A DNA stretch of 8,503 bases. Origin: Parcubacteria group bacterium GW2011_GWB1_37_13. GTDB taxonomy: Bacteria > Patescibacteriota > Minisyncoccia > Phycocordibacterales > UBA9973. A model generated the notes under the pieces. That model was not told the origin of the DNA and ran no database searches. It saw nothing but the letters and a program-made list of their open reading frames with translations. A program made the translations under genes and the position numbers. Location: assembly GCA_000990145.1 (NCBI GenBank), contig LBSW01000008.1:1-8503 (forward strand), in the 5' to 3' direction. Shown piece after piece: positions 1-5,466 of the stretch. Positions within the stretch are counted from its first letter, which is position 1, and every line of letters begins with the position of its first letter.

Positions 1-100
1 AGGCTCATGCCTCTAGTTTACTTGAAAACCGAGGGTTTTCAAACTTTCCTACAAGGATCCCGCGGCAAGCCGCGGGGAAATCCGCTTCGCGTATTATAAC
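1..100. repeat. Cluster of intergenic hairpins at left edge
   Basis: This gene-free stretch carries successive inverted repeats. Positions 1-12 pair AGGC with GCCT (the window edge may cut this one). Positions 22-30 pair with 34-42 (TTGAAAACC / GGTTTTCAA, three-base loop GAG). Positions 59-66 pair with 69-76 (CCCGCGGC / GCCGCGGG, two-base gap AA), and the last is extended by GGAT (55-58) against ATCC (80-83) across a GAA/G bulge. A small CGC-TTC-GCG follows at 83-91. Neither strand has a T-run straight after a stem, so simple intrinsic terminators are not favoured. A TATAAT on the minus strand (rc of 93-98) could serve a gene to the left. The GC-rich stems stand out from the AT-rich surroundings and resemble extragenic palindromic repeats, but copy number cannot be judged here. 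Confidence 0.7.
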
Positions 101-126
101 ATTAATTATTAACCTCAGTTTTTAGT

Positions 127-146
127 ATCTACGCTATAGCGTAGAT
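127..146. repeat. Perfect 20-bp palindrome, copy 1 (3' side of Cas2-like gene)
   Basis: ATCTACGCTATAGCGTAGAT is its own reverse complement over all 20 bases and is identical to the copy at 534-553. It touches the end of the Cas2-like gene: the first base of that gene's TAA stop (minus strand, 148-146) is the last base of the palindrome. As RNA or single-stranded DNA it would fold as an 8-bp stem with a TATA loop. No T-run follows on either strand. Confidence 0.95.
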
Positions 147-508
147 TAGCTTGTATATGATTTGGCCAATTTAAATGTTTTAAATTCTTTTTGTAGACTA
201 ATTTTTTTTAAATAATCCATGAAATCCGGCGGTAGTGGCGATGGTCCAACCCAAACACTTTTTTGAATCATGGTAAAATCAAAATTCTTCAGCTGACGAC
301 GAAACCAATCTCTTTCTTTCTTCCGTTCTTCTGGAATATCGTATATAAGAAGTAGATTTTTAGGCGCATCTTTATGAGAATCAGAAATAAAGGAATCTAG
401 GTATTGTCGCTTTAATGTATTCTTTTTCTTTTGGAAGTTATTTAAACTAGGCAAACCAAACATATTCACCGACATACCTTTATAATGTAATCGTTTTAAT
501 TTCGTCAT
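146..508 (-). CDS. Solo Cas2-like / PaaX-middle-domain-like protein
   Basis: The 120-residue protein has a basic N-terminal extension (about residues 1-50, rich in Lys) followed by a Cas2-type ferredoxin-fold core (about 51-117). The core opens with strand LLLIYDIPE, whose D57 sits where Cas2 nucleases carry their metal-binding Asp. A charged helix (about 61-75) and then IQKSVWVGP (81-89) match the second-strand signature shared by Cas2 and the central domain of PaaX repressors. The winged-helix N-terminus of full PaaX is missing or too short to recognise. There is no cas1, other cas gene or CRISPR array nearby, so a role in spacer acquisition is unlikely from context. The ATG at 506-508 is chosen because a TATAAT lies exactly six bases before it. 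Nuclease, DNA-binding regulator and toxin-like roles remain open; the fold call is fairly firm, the function is not. Confidence 0.75.
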   Translation of the reverse strand: MTKLKRLHYKGMSVNMFGLPSLNNFQKKKNTLKRQYLDSFISDSHKDAPKNLLLIYDIPEERKKERDWFRRQLKNFDFTMIQKSVWVGPSPLPPDFMDYLKKISLQKEFKTFKLAKSYTS

Positions 509-514
509 ATTTTT

Positions 515-520
515 ATTATA
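515..520 (-). promoter_or_regulatory. -10 box of Cas2-like gene, leaderless spacing
   Basis: A perfect TATAAT on the minus strand is separated from the ATG by six bases (AAAAAT), so transcription should start at or next to the start codon. There is no Shine-Dalgarno sequence. A TTGACT at 529-534 is only eight bases from the -10, too close to be a -35. The usual -35 position (about 538-543) falls inside the 20-bp palindrome. Confidence 0.65.
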
Positions 521-533
521 CCCCTTCTAGTCA

Positions 534-553
534 ATCTACGCTATAGCGTAGAT
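534..553. repeat. Perfect 20-bp palindrome, copy 2 (5' side of Cas2-like gene)
   Basis: This is identical to the copy at 127-146 (ATCTACGCTATAGCGTAGAT). It covers the -35 region of the Cas2-like promoter, so it could act as an operator as well as an element end. GTCA flanks it directly on both sides (530-533 and 554-557), which could be a short target duplication or chance. Confidence 0.95.
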
Positions 554-579
554 GTCAGTATGATAATATTATGAACAAA

Positions 580-1464
580 TTAATCAGTCAATGCTTTAAT
601 TCTCTCTTCCACGGGCGGATGAGTGGCAAAAAGATTACTAATTTTCTTAAATCCTGAACCTTTAGGGTCGGCAATGTATAGATGCGCAATGGCGCTAGAT
701 TGACGGGTCATAGGTTTGCCATATTTTGAAATCTTATCTAGAGCACTGGCAAGACCATCTGGATAGCGAGTAAGCAACGCCCCGGAGGCATCTGCCAAAA
801 ATTCACGTTTGCGAGAAATGGCAAGTTGAATAAGCATCGCAAAGATAGGCGCTAAAATTGAAAGAATAATTCCAATAATTACTAGTATTCCTCCTGCTTT
901 GTTGTTTCTGTCTCTGCCAAAATTTCCAAAAAATAAATTCCGCCTAAAAACATCCGCAATAATAGAAACAAAGCCCACTAAAACAACTATAACCGTGGAA
1001 AGAAGCATATCGCGATTGCCAATATGCGATAATTCGTGCGCTATGACACCTTCTAATTCCGACTTGTTAAGTATCGCAAGAAGCCCGGTGGTTGCGCAAA
1101 CAACGGCATGATTTTTATCTCTGCCCGTGGTAAATGCATTTGGCGCCTGATCAAAAATTACATACACTTTGGGCATTGGAAGCCCTGCGGCAATAGAAAG
1201 ATTTTCAACGGTTGTGTATAAATCAAAATATTCTTCCCTTTTGGCTTCTTTTGCTCCAGCAAGCTTGAGAACAATTTTGTCCGAATACCAGTATGAGAAA
1301 AAATTCATTAAGATGCTAAAGATAACAAAGAAATACAGAATATTCGGATCATTATAATAAAAGCTAAAAAACCAACCAAAAAGAATCACCACAACAAAAA
1401 ACATCGCCATAAGTATCCATGTTTTGGTTACATTTTTTGATTGTTGAGTGTATAAAGTTACCAT
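580..1464 (-). CDS. htpX: HtpX-like zinc metalloprotease (M48 family)
   Basis: This is a membrane protease that degrades misfolded or damaged membrane proteins. The 294 residues follow the family plan: two N-terminal membrane helices (about 15-33 and 42-60), then a cytoplasmic catalytic part with HELSH at 143-147 (two zinc-binding His and the catalytic Glu). Two further membrane segments follow (about 153-171 and 191-215), then REFLAD at 220-225, whose E221 is the expected third zinc ligand, and the conserved C-terminal THPPVEERI (281-289). Length is normal and no key residue is missing. The ATG begins directly after the lemA stop with no gap and has no ribosome-binding site, so it is probably translated by coupling from a lemA-htpX message. 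A lemA-htpX pair is a common bacterial arrangement. Confidence 0.95.
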   Translation of the reverse strand: MVTLYTQQSKNVTKTWILMAMFFVVVILFGWFFSFYYNDPNILYFFVIFSILMNFFSYWYSDKIVLKLAGAKEAKREEYFDLYTTVENLSIAAGLPMPKVYVIFDQAPNAFTTGRDKNHAVVCATTGLLAILNKSELEGVIAHELSHIGNRDMLLSTVIVVLVGFVSIIADVFRRNLFFGNFGRDRNNKAGGILVIIGIILSILAPIFAMLIQLAISRKREFLADASGALLTRYPDGLASALDKISKYGKPMTRQSSAIAHLYIADPKGSGFKKISNLFATHPPVEERIKALTD

Positions 1465-2016
1465 TTAAAACTTTACTTCTACCGGACCCTGAGCAGCGTC
1501 ATTATCCGCAAGATCAAAGAATTCTTTTTTAGAAAAACCAAAAATGTTCGCCAAAATGTTGGAAGGAAAAGATTCAATTTTTATATTCAAATCGCGGACA
1601 TTTCCATTATAAAACCTGCGCGCAGCCTGAATTTTATTTTCCGTATCAGAAAGTTCATTTTGCAAAGCCAAGAAATTTTGGTTAGCCTTCAGATCCGGAT
1701 AAGCTTCCGCAATAGCAAAAATGGATTTCAAAGCGCCAGTGAGCATATTTTCCGCTTGCGCATGTTCAGGTGTCGGACCAGTTGCGCCCATAGCCATACT
1801 TCGCGCCTTTGTCACATTTTCAAAAGCTGAAGATTCATGCGTGGCATAACCCTTTACTGAATTGACTAAATTCGGAATCAAATCATATCTCCTTTTTAAT
1901 TGAACTTCAATGTCCGCCCAAGCCTCCTGCGCTCGATTTCGCAACGAAACAAAACCGTTATAAATATAAACCGCCCACAGAACCAAAACCCCCAGAATTA
2001 TTAAAATGTATTTCAT
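1465..2016 (-). CDS. lemA: LemA family protein
   Basis: This 183-residue LemA protein has one N-terminal membrane helix (about 3-20) followed by a long helical domain. Family signatures are visible: RYDLIPNLV (43-51), ARSMAMGA (71-78), YPDLKAN (106-112), ELSDTENKI (121-129) and ARRFYN (132-137), ending with the FPSNILANIFGF segment (150-161). The biochemical role of LemA is not well established; proteins of this family are membrane-anchored and often encoded beside HtpX-type proteases, as here. The start is supported by a TGC-TATAAT extended -10 six bases upstream, inside the 16-base gap after secF. This gives lemA-htpX its own promoter even though it sits just behind secDF. Confidence 0.93.
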   Translation of the reverse strand: MKYILIILGVLVLWAVYIYNGFVSLRNRAQEAWADIEVQLKRRYDLIPNLVNSVKGYATHESSAFENVTKARSMAMGATGPTPEHAQAENMLTGALKSIFAIAEAYPDLKANQNFLALQNELSDTENKIQAARRFYNGNVRDLNIKIESFPSNILANIFGFSKKEFFDLADNDAAQGPVEVKF

Positions 2017-2022
2017 AACTTC

Positions 2023-2028
2023 ATTATA
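2023..2028 (-). promoter_or_regulatory. Extended -10 box of lemA-htpX, leaderless spacing
   Basis: Minus strand reads TGCTATAAT, then six bases (GAAGTT), then the lemA ATG. TGnTATAAT is the extended -10 motif, which can work without a strong -35. The spacing predicts a leaderless mRNA. It is the same six-base spacing as for the Cas2-like gene and the transposase. Confidence 0.65.
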
Positions 2029-2032
2029 GCAT

Positions 2033-2926
2033 TTATTTCTTTCTTTGCCACTCTTCTGCTAATATTAAAAGTGGGGAAGCAAAGAAAAGCGAAGAATAGA
2101 TGCCGAAGAAAAGACCGATAGTTAAAATAAGCGCGAAATTCTTGGTCGTTTCGGGACCGAATAAATAAAGCGGCACAAGCACGAAAATAATCGTTAGCGT
2201 AATATTAATCGAGCGGACAATAGTCTGGCTGGTGCTTATACCGACTGTTTGAGCAAAATCTTTTCTTTCTCCGTCTTTTAAATTCTCTCTAATCCTGTCA
2301 AAAACAACAATTTTATCATGAACCGATAAGCCTAAAATGGTCAGAAGCGCCAAGACAAAAAGCGTATCAACTTCGGCGCCGGTGTAATGAGACAATAAAG
2401 CAAAAATTCCTGTTGGTATAATAATGTCGTGAAGAAGAGTAACAATCGTGATAACTCCATATTTCCAAGATGAAACCGGTCTAGAGACCTTGCGAAAAGC
2501 GTAAGTGATAAAAAGAATAATAGCGAGTATGACCATAATAATAGAGATAATCGCTTTTCGCTTAAGTTCGCTTCCGACAGACGGACCAATCGAGGTAAAG
2601 CTTTTTTCCAAAACAGGATATTTGCCTTCAAGAGACAAAGACTTGGAAAGCATTTGATGTTCCGGTTCGCTTAAATCGCGAGTCTTGATTAGATAATCAT
2701 TTTCTGCCGTCGGCTGAATAATCGCTTGATTTATATTAAGCGTCTTAATAGCATCCTCTAGTAAAGATATTTCCGGACGGCCACCAGCATAACTTACTTC
2801 AAGTAAAGCTCCCCCCTTGAAATCAATGCCGGGTTTTAGACCAAAGGTAAAAATAAAAATTACCGAAACAATAATCAAAATAGTTGAGAGAAACAGGAAT
2901 ATTTTTTTGTATTTTGTAATAAACAT
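2033..2926 (-). CDS. secF: Protein translocase subunit SecF
   Basis: SecF pairs with SecD in the inner membrane and uses the proton gradient to help pull exported proteins out of the SecYEG channel. The 297 residues show an N-terminal membrane helix (about 8-29), the PGIDFKGG signature (32-39) and a first periplasmic domain (about 40-112). The conserved SIGPSVGSELKRKA (112-125) leads into five C-terminal membrane helices, with SVHDKIVVFDRIREN (201-215) in the fourth-helix region that carries the conserved Asp (D204). Length is normal. It lies 38 bases after the secD stop in the usual secD-secF order. A TATAAT 13 bases before the ATG could give an additional start with a very short leader. Confidence 0.95.
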   Translation of the reverse strand: MFITKYKKIFLFLSTILIIVSVIFIFTFGLKPGIDFKGGALLEVSYAGGRPEISLLEDAIKTLNINQAIIQPTAENDYLIKTRDLSEPEHQMLSKSLSLEGKYPVLEKSFTSIGPSVGSELKRKAIISIIMVILAIILFITYAFRKVSRPVSSWKYGVITIVTLLHDIIIPTGIFALLSHYTGAEVDTLFVLALLTILGLSVHDKIVVFDRIRENLKDGERKDFAQTVGISTSQTIVRSINITLTIIFVLVPLYLFGPETTKNFALILTIGLFFGIYSSLFFASPLLILAEEWQRKK

Positions 2927-2939
2927 AATTTAGCTGGAA

Positions 2940-2945
2940 ATTATA
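2940..2945 (-). promoter_or_regulatory. Possible internal -10 box before secF
   Basis: TATAAT on the minus strand sits in the secD-secF gap, 13 bases before the secF ATG. It would give a leader of only about six bases. No convincing -35 is seen, and secF may simply be read through from secD. Confidence 0.35.
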
Positions 2946-2964
2946 AAGTTCATAAAATTAAAAA

Positions 2965-4326
2965 TCATTTTGAAAAACCGCTGCCAAAAAGAAATTTGGT
3001 AAATGAATTGCTTTTTTCAATGCCCAGAGCATAAAGAAAAATGCGGGAAATTGTAATTGCCGAGAGCATTGACACCAGAACACCTAAGCCAAATGTCAGC
3101 GCAAAACCTTTTATTAAAGGGGTACCGAGCCAAAATAAAATAATTGAGGTAATAATGCTTGAAGTATTAGAATCCCTAACTGAAGGCCAAGCTCTGGAAA
3201 AACCGGTATGAATGCCTAGAGATATGCTGTTCCCTTTTTTGATTTCTTCTTTCATTCTTTCAAAAATAAGTACATTGGCATCAACCGCCATTCCAAGTGA
3301 AATTATAAATCCGCCAATTCCAGCAGCTGTCAAAGTAACGGGAAGCAATTTGAAAAGCGCCAATACAATAGCGGTATAAAATGAAAGAGCAACAACGGCA
3401 ATAAAACCGGGCAATCGATACCAAAGAATTAAAAAAAGGGCTACTAATAAAAACCCTATAACTGCCGCTTTAACTCCAGCGTTCACTGCTGATTCTCCCA
3501 AAGTAGCCCCGATAGTTTGCGTGGAAAGAAGAGTTATAGGAACTGGAAGAGCGCCTGAATTCAATCTGCCTACCAGTAGTTTTGCTTCATTTGGAGTAAA
3601 ATTGCCGGAAATAACAGCTTGGCCATTAGGAATCTCCTCGCGAACTACCGGAGTGGACACTGGAGCGCCGTCTAGATAAATAGCCACCATCTTACCAATA
3701 TTATCCTTAGTTATCTGCGCAAAAAGTTTTGTGCCGGTATCGTCAAATTGTAAACTTACTCTTGGTTCGCGAGTATTTTGATCAAACTCTAAGGTCGCTC
3801 TTTTTAAATATCGTCCGGTAAGTTCCGTCGCAATAAATTGAGAATTTACGTCTAGAGTTATCTTGCCGTCTTTATCCACAGTCGCATTTTTGGGAGTGTC
3901 TTTGGGCGCTTCAGTTTTGAATTCTAAAATCGGAGTCTGACCAATCATTTCCACCGCTAGCTTTACATCGGTTACTCCAGGCAAATCAACTATCAACTGC
4001 TCTCCCCCTCCGGAAATAAATCCGCCACGCTGTACCTGCACTACTGGTTCGGAAACTCCAAAAAGATTTACGCGACGCTCAATTACATCGCGAAGCGCAT
4101 CCATTGAACTAGAAACTTCGCCAGACGGCACAGCGCTAACATCGGCTTTATATATTAAATGACTGCCTCCGGACAAATCAAGACCTAAACGAAAGGGAAA
4201 TTTCTTGAAAAATGCTTTTTGGGTTTCAAAATTTTTATTTAATTTGGATTCGGTTTTAAAAACAAAAAAAGCCACACCGGAACCGAAAACAAGTATTATT
4301 AGCGCCAAAATTATTCTTTTCTTCAT
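2965..4326 (-). CDS. secD: Protein translocase subunit SecD
   Basis: SecD is the larger partner of SecF in the Sec accessory complex. The 453 residues contain an N-terminal membrane helix (about 5-23) and the FRLGLDLSGG signature (45-54). A large periplasmic region follows (about 55-265), including ALRDVIERRVNLFGVSEP (77-94) of the P1 domain and the IYLDGAPVSTPVV stretch (216-228). Five C-terminal membrane helices then begin near 282, with GMAVDANVLIFERMKEE (345-361) holding the conserved membrane Asp (D349). The protein is shorter than the E. coli homologue but typical of many other bacteria with split secD and secF. It stops with TGA. No Shine-Dalgarno and no clear TATAAT at six bases are visible; a weak TATGTT lies nine bases before the ATG. 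Confidence 0.95.
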   Translation of the reverse strand: MKKRIILALIILVFGSGVAFFVFKTESKLNKNFETQKAFFKKFPFRLGLDLSGGSHLIYKADVSAVPSGEVSSSMDALRDVIERRVNLFGVSEPVVQVQRGGFISGGGEQLIVDLPGVTDVKLAVEMIGQTPILEFKTEAPKDTPKNATVDKDGKITLDVNSQFIATELTGRYLKRATLEFDQNTREPRVSLQFDDTGTKLFAQITKDNIGKMVAIYLDGAPVSTPVVREEIPNGQAVISGNFTPNEAKLLVGRLNSGALPVPITLLSTQTIGATLGESAVNAGVKAAVIGFLLVALFLILWYRLPGFIAVVALSFYTAIVLALFKLLPVTLTAAGIGGFIISLGMAVDANVLIFERMKEEIKKGNSISLGIHTGFSRAWPSVRDSNTSSIITSIILFWLGTPLIKGFALTFGLGVLVSMLSAITISRIFLYALGIEKSNSFTKFLFGSGFSK

Positions 4327-4384
4327 AAAGATACGAACATACTATCTGTTTTTCATAAAATAAGCAACTTTAATAAAACTTCAC

Positions 4385-4400
4385 CCGACGATTAAGTCGG
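4385..4400 (-). terminator. Weak terminator-like hairpin
   Basis: CCGAC (4385-4389) pairs with GTCGG (4396-4400) around a six-base loop. Read on the minus strand the stem is followed by GGTGAAGTTTTATT, so the T-run begins a few bases late. It could end the small membrane-protein transcript before secD; the call is weak. Confidence 0.3.
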
Positions 4401-4413
4401 CTGGATGAGGGAT

Positions 4414-4430
4414 AAGTGAGGATCTCACTT
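4414..4430. repeat. 7-bp hairpin over the end of the small membrane-protein frame
   Basis: AAGTGAG (4414-4420) and CTCACTT (4424-4430) are inverted with a three-base loop GAT. On the minus strand the stem includes the TGA stop (4427-4425) of the second reading frame discussed for the small membrane protein. On the plus strand it is followed by TT. It may be a weak terminator or an RNA-stabilising stem. Confidence 0.4.
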
Positions 4431-4665
4431 TTGAACTCTTTTGGCTCTTCGAAGTTTGATAAAAACGATGAGCATAAGAGCGTTGAAAAGAACAATTGCA
4501 CTCGAGAGTTGAAGATAAAAGTCCAGTCAAGAGCTTCTCTTTTTTTTGTTTTGCAAGCGTCATATCTATAAATGTCATTATGGAAGAGAAGACGCTTAGA
4601 CAAATGAACAAAGAGGGATATTGAAGGAACATGAGTATGAAGCGTTGAAGTAGCCATTTTTTCAT
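4425..4665 (-). pseudogene. Frameshifted small two-helix membrane protein (hypothetical)
   Basis: I do not recognise a family. From the ATG at 4665, the first 46 codons encode a basic start (MKKWLLQR), a hydrophobic helix (about residues 9-33) and a Lys-rich loop (AKQKKEK, 38-44). After that the frame turns polar and unlike a protein, though it stays open to 4381. One base further, a second frame running from 4526 to a TGA at 4425 encodes 33 residues. These contain a convincing hydrophobic helix (SSAIVLFNALMLIVFIKL) and a positively charged tail (RRAKRVQK). Skipping one base near 4527-4529 would join the two into a 79-residue protein with two membrane helices, ending at a hairpin. A clear AAAAGG ribosome-binding site lies seven bases before the ATG. 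It could be a decayed gene, a sequencing error, a programmed shift, or a chance open frame. Confidence 0.4.
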
Positions 4666-4672
4666 AAGATTA

Positions 4673-4678
4673 CCTTTT
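4673..4678 (-). promoter_or_regulatory. Shine-Dalgarno of the small membrane-protein ORF
   Basis: AAAAGG on the minus strand, seven bases before the ATG at 4665-4663. It is the only well-placed Shine-Dalgarno I see in the window; an AT-rich TATGATAATAT stretch (rc of about 4685-4695) upstream could supply the -10. Confidence 0.5.
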
Positions 4679-4732
4679 AATCCCTATATTATCATAAATT
4701 GTGTATGTTTTGTAGATGCCGTCCTAGTAGTT

Positions 4733-4753
4733 TAGCTAGGTCTTGCCTAGCTA
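4733..4753. repeat. REP-like hairpin, left copy
   Basis: TAGCTAGG (4733-4740), loop TCTTG (4741-4745), CCTAGCTA (4746-4753). The transposase stop codon (TAG, minus strand 4749-4747) lies inside the right arm. Confidence 0.9.
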
Positions 4754-5409
4754 GGTTCGTTAAAACTGAGCCAATCAAATATTTCCCTACTAAGAGATTC
4801 TTTACTTGAAAAATATTTTGGGAAAGCTTCTGTATTTAAAATTTTATTTTGAACTCTTTCAAATTCCATGTAATCAATGTAAGTGCAATATTTGTAATTC
4901 AATAAATGATCTAGGGCTTCTTTTTTATTACTGATTCCTTTCTCTTTCCAGTTTTTATATATAAGTTTTAAAGAATTTAAATGAATATATGAAAAGAGAT
5001 ATTTTAAATATCTATCATTTCCTACATGTTGTGATTTAAATTTTCCTTCGAAAAGTCCACCGGCCCTTTCGTATTTTTTGTTATAATACATCACATAAGC
5101 TGTTGAGACTTTTTGCATAAATTTACTTATATTACCGTCCTCCCCTTGCGTGATTAGTAAATGAAAATGATTAGGCATAAGAACATATGCGCCAATACTT
5201 ACTAAAAATTTTCCTCTTTCTATACTAAACAAATCTTGACCTTTAGGTATATTAAAAATTTTAAAATTTTCTTGATTATTACACGCATACAGTAATCCAA
5301 TAAAGCGTTCATAATCAGCTTTGTTATGAAAAATTTTTTGTTTACTATTCCCACGATTATAAATATGATAATACTCACCCGGTACAAACGATACTTTGCG
5401 AATAGACAT
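4747..5409 (-). CDS. REP-associated tyrosine transposase (Y1/HUH, RAYT)
   Basis: This 220-residue single-strand DNA transposase belongs to the IS200-related TnpA_REP group, which recognises and cuts REP hairpins. Visible signatures are the N-terminal YYHIYNRGNSKQKIF (13-27), MPNHFHLL (78-85) with the metal-binding HUH pair H81 and H83, and the following helix STAYVMYYNKKY (102-113). That helix contains the catalytic tyrosine; Y105, Y108 and Y109 are candidates that I cannot separate by eye. GGLFEGKFKS (117-126) and YIHLNSLK (141-148) are also typical of this family. Length is full and the active-site residues are present, so the enzyme may work. The ATG at 5409 is supported by a TATAAT six bases before it. 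The last two residues and the TAG stop are encoded within the left hairpin. There is no tnpB partner. Confidence 0.92.
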   Translation of the reverse strand: MSIRKVSFVPGEYYHIYNRGNSKQKIFHNKADYERFIGLLYACNNQENFKIFNIPKGQDLFSIERGKFLVSIGAYVLMPNHFHLLITQGEDGNISKFMQKVSTAYVMYYNKKYERAGGLFEGKFKSQHVGNDRYLKYLFSYIHLNSLKLIYKNWKEKGISNKKEALDHLLNYKYCTYIDYMEFERVQNKILNTEAFPKYFSSKESLSREIFDWLSFNEPS

Positions 5410-5415
5410 ATTTTA

Positions 5416-5421
5416 ATTATA
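5416..5421 (-). promoter_or_regulatory. -10 box of the transposase gene, leaderless spacing
   Basis: TATAAT on the minus strand, then six bases (TAAAAT), then ATG. No Shine-Dalgarno is present. The usual -35 position (about 5439-5444) lies in the repeat region, so promoter strength may depend on the repeat. Two more -10-like TATAGT hexamers lie in the repeat (rc of 5429-5434 and 5441-5446). Confidence 0.6.
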
Positions 5422-5428
5422 CATTATT

Positions 5429-5451
5429 ACTATAGCTAGTACTATAGCTAG
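5429..5451. repeat. Tandem 11-base repeat beside the right REP hairpin
   Basis: ACTATAGCTAG occurs at 5429-5439 and again at 5441-5451 with one base between. The second copy forms the left arm of the right hairpin, so the repeat looks like a partial duplication of the hairpin arm. Confidence 0.9.
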
Positions 5452-5466
5452 GCAAGACCTAGCTAT
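5444..5466. repeat. REP-like hairpin, right copy
   Basis: ATAGCTAGG (5444-5452), loop CAAGA (5453-5457), CCTAGCTAT (5458-5466): a 9-bp stem. Positions 5445-5465 are the exact reverse complement of the left hairpin 4733-4753. Confidence 0.9.

Larger units (their letters stand above)
127..553. mobile_element. Candidate palindrome-bounded unit carrying a solo Cas2-like gene
   Basis: What is seen: a single small gene lies exactly between two identical perfect 20-bp palindromes (127-146 and 534-553). The unit has its own TATAAT box, and the gene's stop overlaps the distal palindrome by one base. The right copy is bracketed by GTCA on both sides (530-533 and 554-557). What is inferred: the palindromes may be the ends or substrates of a small mobile or REP-like unit processed by the encoded protein or by another enzyme. 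An alternative is that the palindromes are operators bound by the protein, or dispersed repeats supplied by a transposase elsewhere. No larger insertion-sequence features are visible. Confidence 0.4.
4327..4732. other. About 400-base region without an intact recognised gene
   Basis: Between secD and the transposase unit I see no recognisable intact protein family. The stretch holds a probable broken or frameshifted small membrane-protein gene on the minus strand (4425-4665), which has the only good Shine-Dalgarno in the window. Two hairpins (4385-4400 and 4414-4430) follow it. A T8 run (4540-4547) lies on the plus strand. No tRNA, 6S RNA or other known RNA shape was recognised. Confidence 0.6.

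Noticed and set aside
6..8. Minus-strand ATG at the left edge as a gene start
   Set aside because: Only a few bases remain in the window; nothing can be said about a coding frame.
127..146. 20-bp palindrome as an intrinsic terminator of the Cas2-like gene
   Set aside because: No T-run follows the stem on either strand, and an identical copy sits upstream of the gene.
529..534. TTGACT as a -35 box for the Cas2-like gene
   Set aside because: It is eight bases from the TATAAT instead of about 17, so it cannot pair with it as a normal promoter.
1..553. CRISPR array near the Cas2-like gene
   Set aside because: Only two copies of the 20-bp palindrome exist, placed around the gene with no regular repeat-spacer pattern, and no cas1 or effector gene is present.
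563..572. ATAATATTAT palindrome downstream of htpX
   Set aside because: Short and made only of A and T; expected by chance in such DNA.
899..1357. Plus-strand open frames within htpX
   Set aside because: They lie antisense to a clear M48 protease with intact motifs and show no family features.
2341..2631. Alternative minus-strand frame inside secF
   Set aside because: It lies wholly inside an intact SecF in another frame and has no independent support.
4529..4547. AAGAG-CTT-CTCTT stem plus T-run as a plus-strand terminator
   Set aside because: The stem is only five pairs and no plus-strand gene exists to terminate.
4370..4657. Alternative 95-codon minus-strand frame in the secD-transposase gap
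   Set aside because: It has no ribosome-binding site, a poor protein-like composition, and overlaps the better supported frame starting at 4665.
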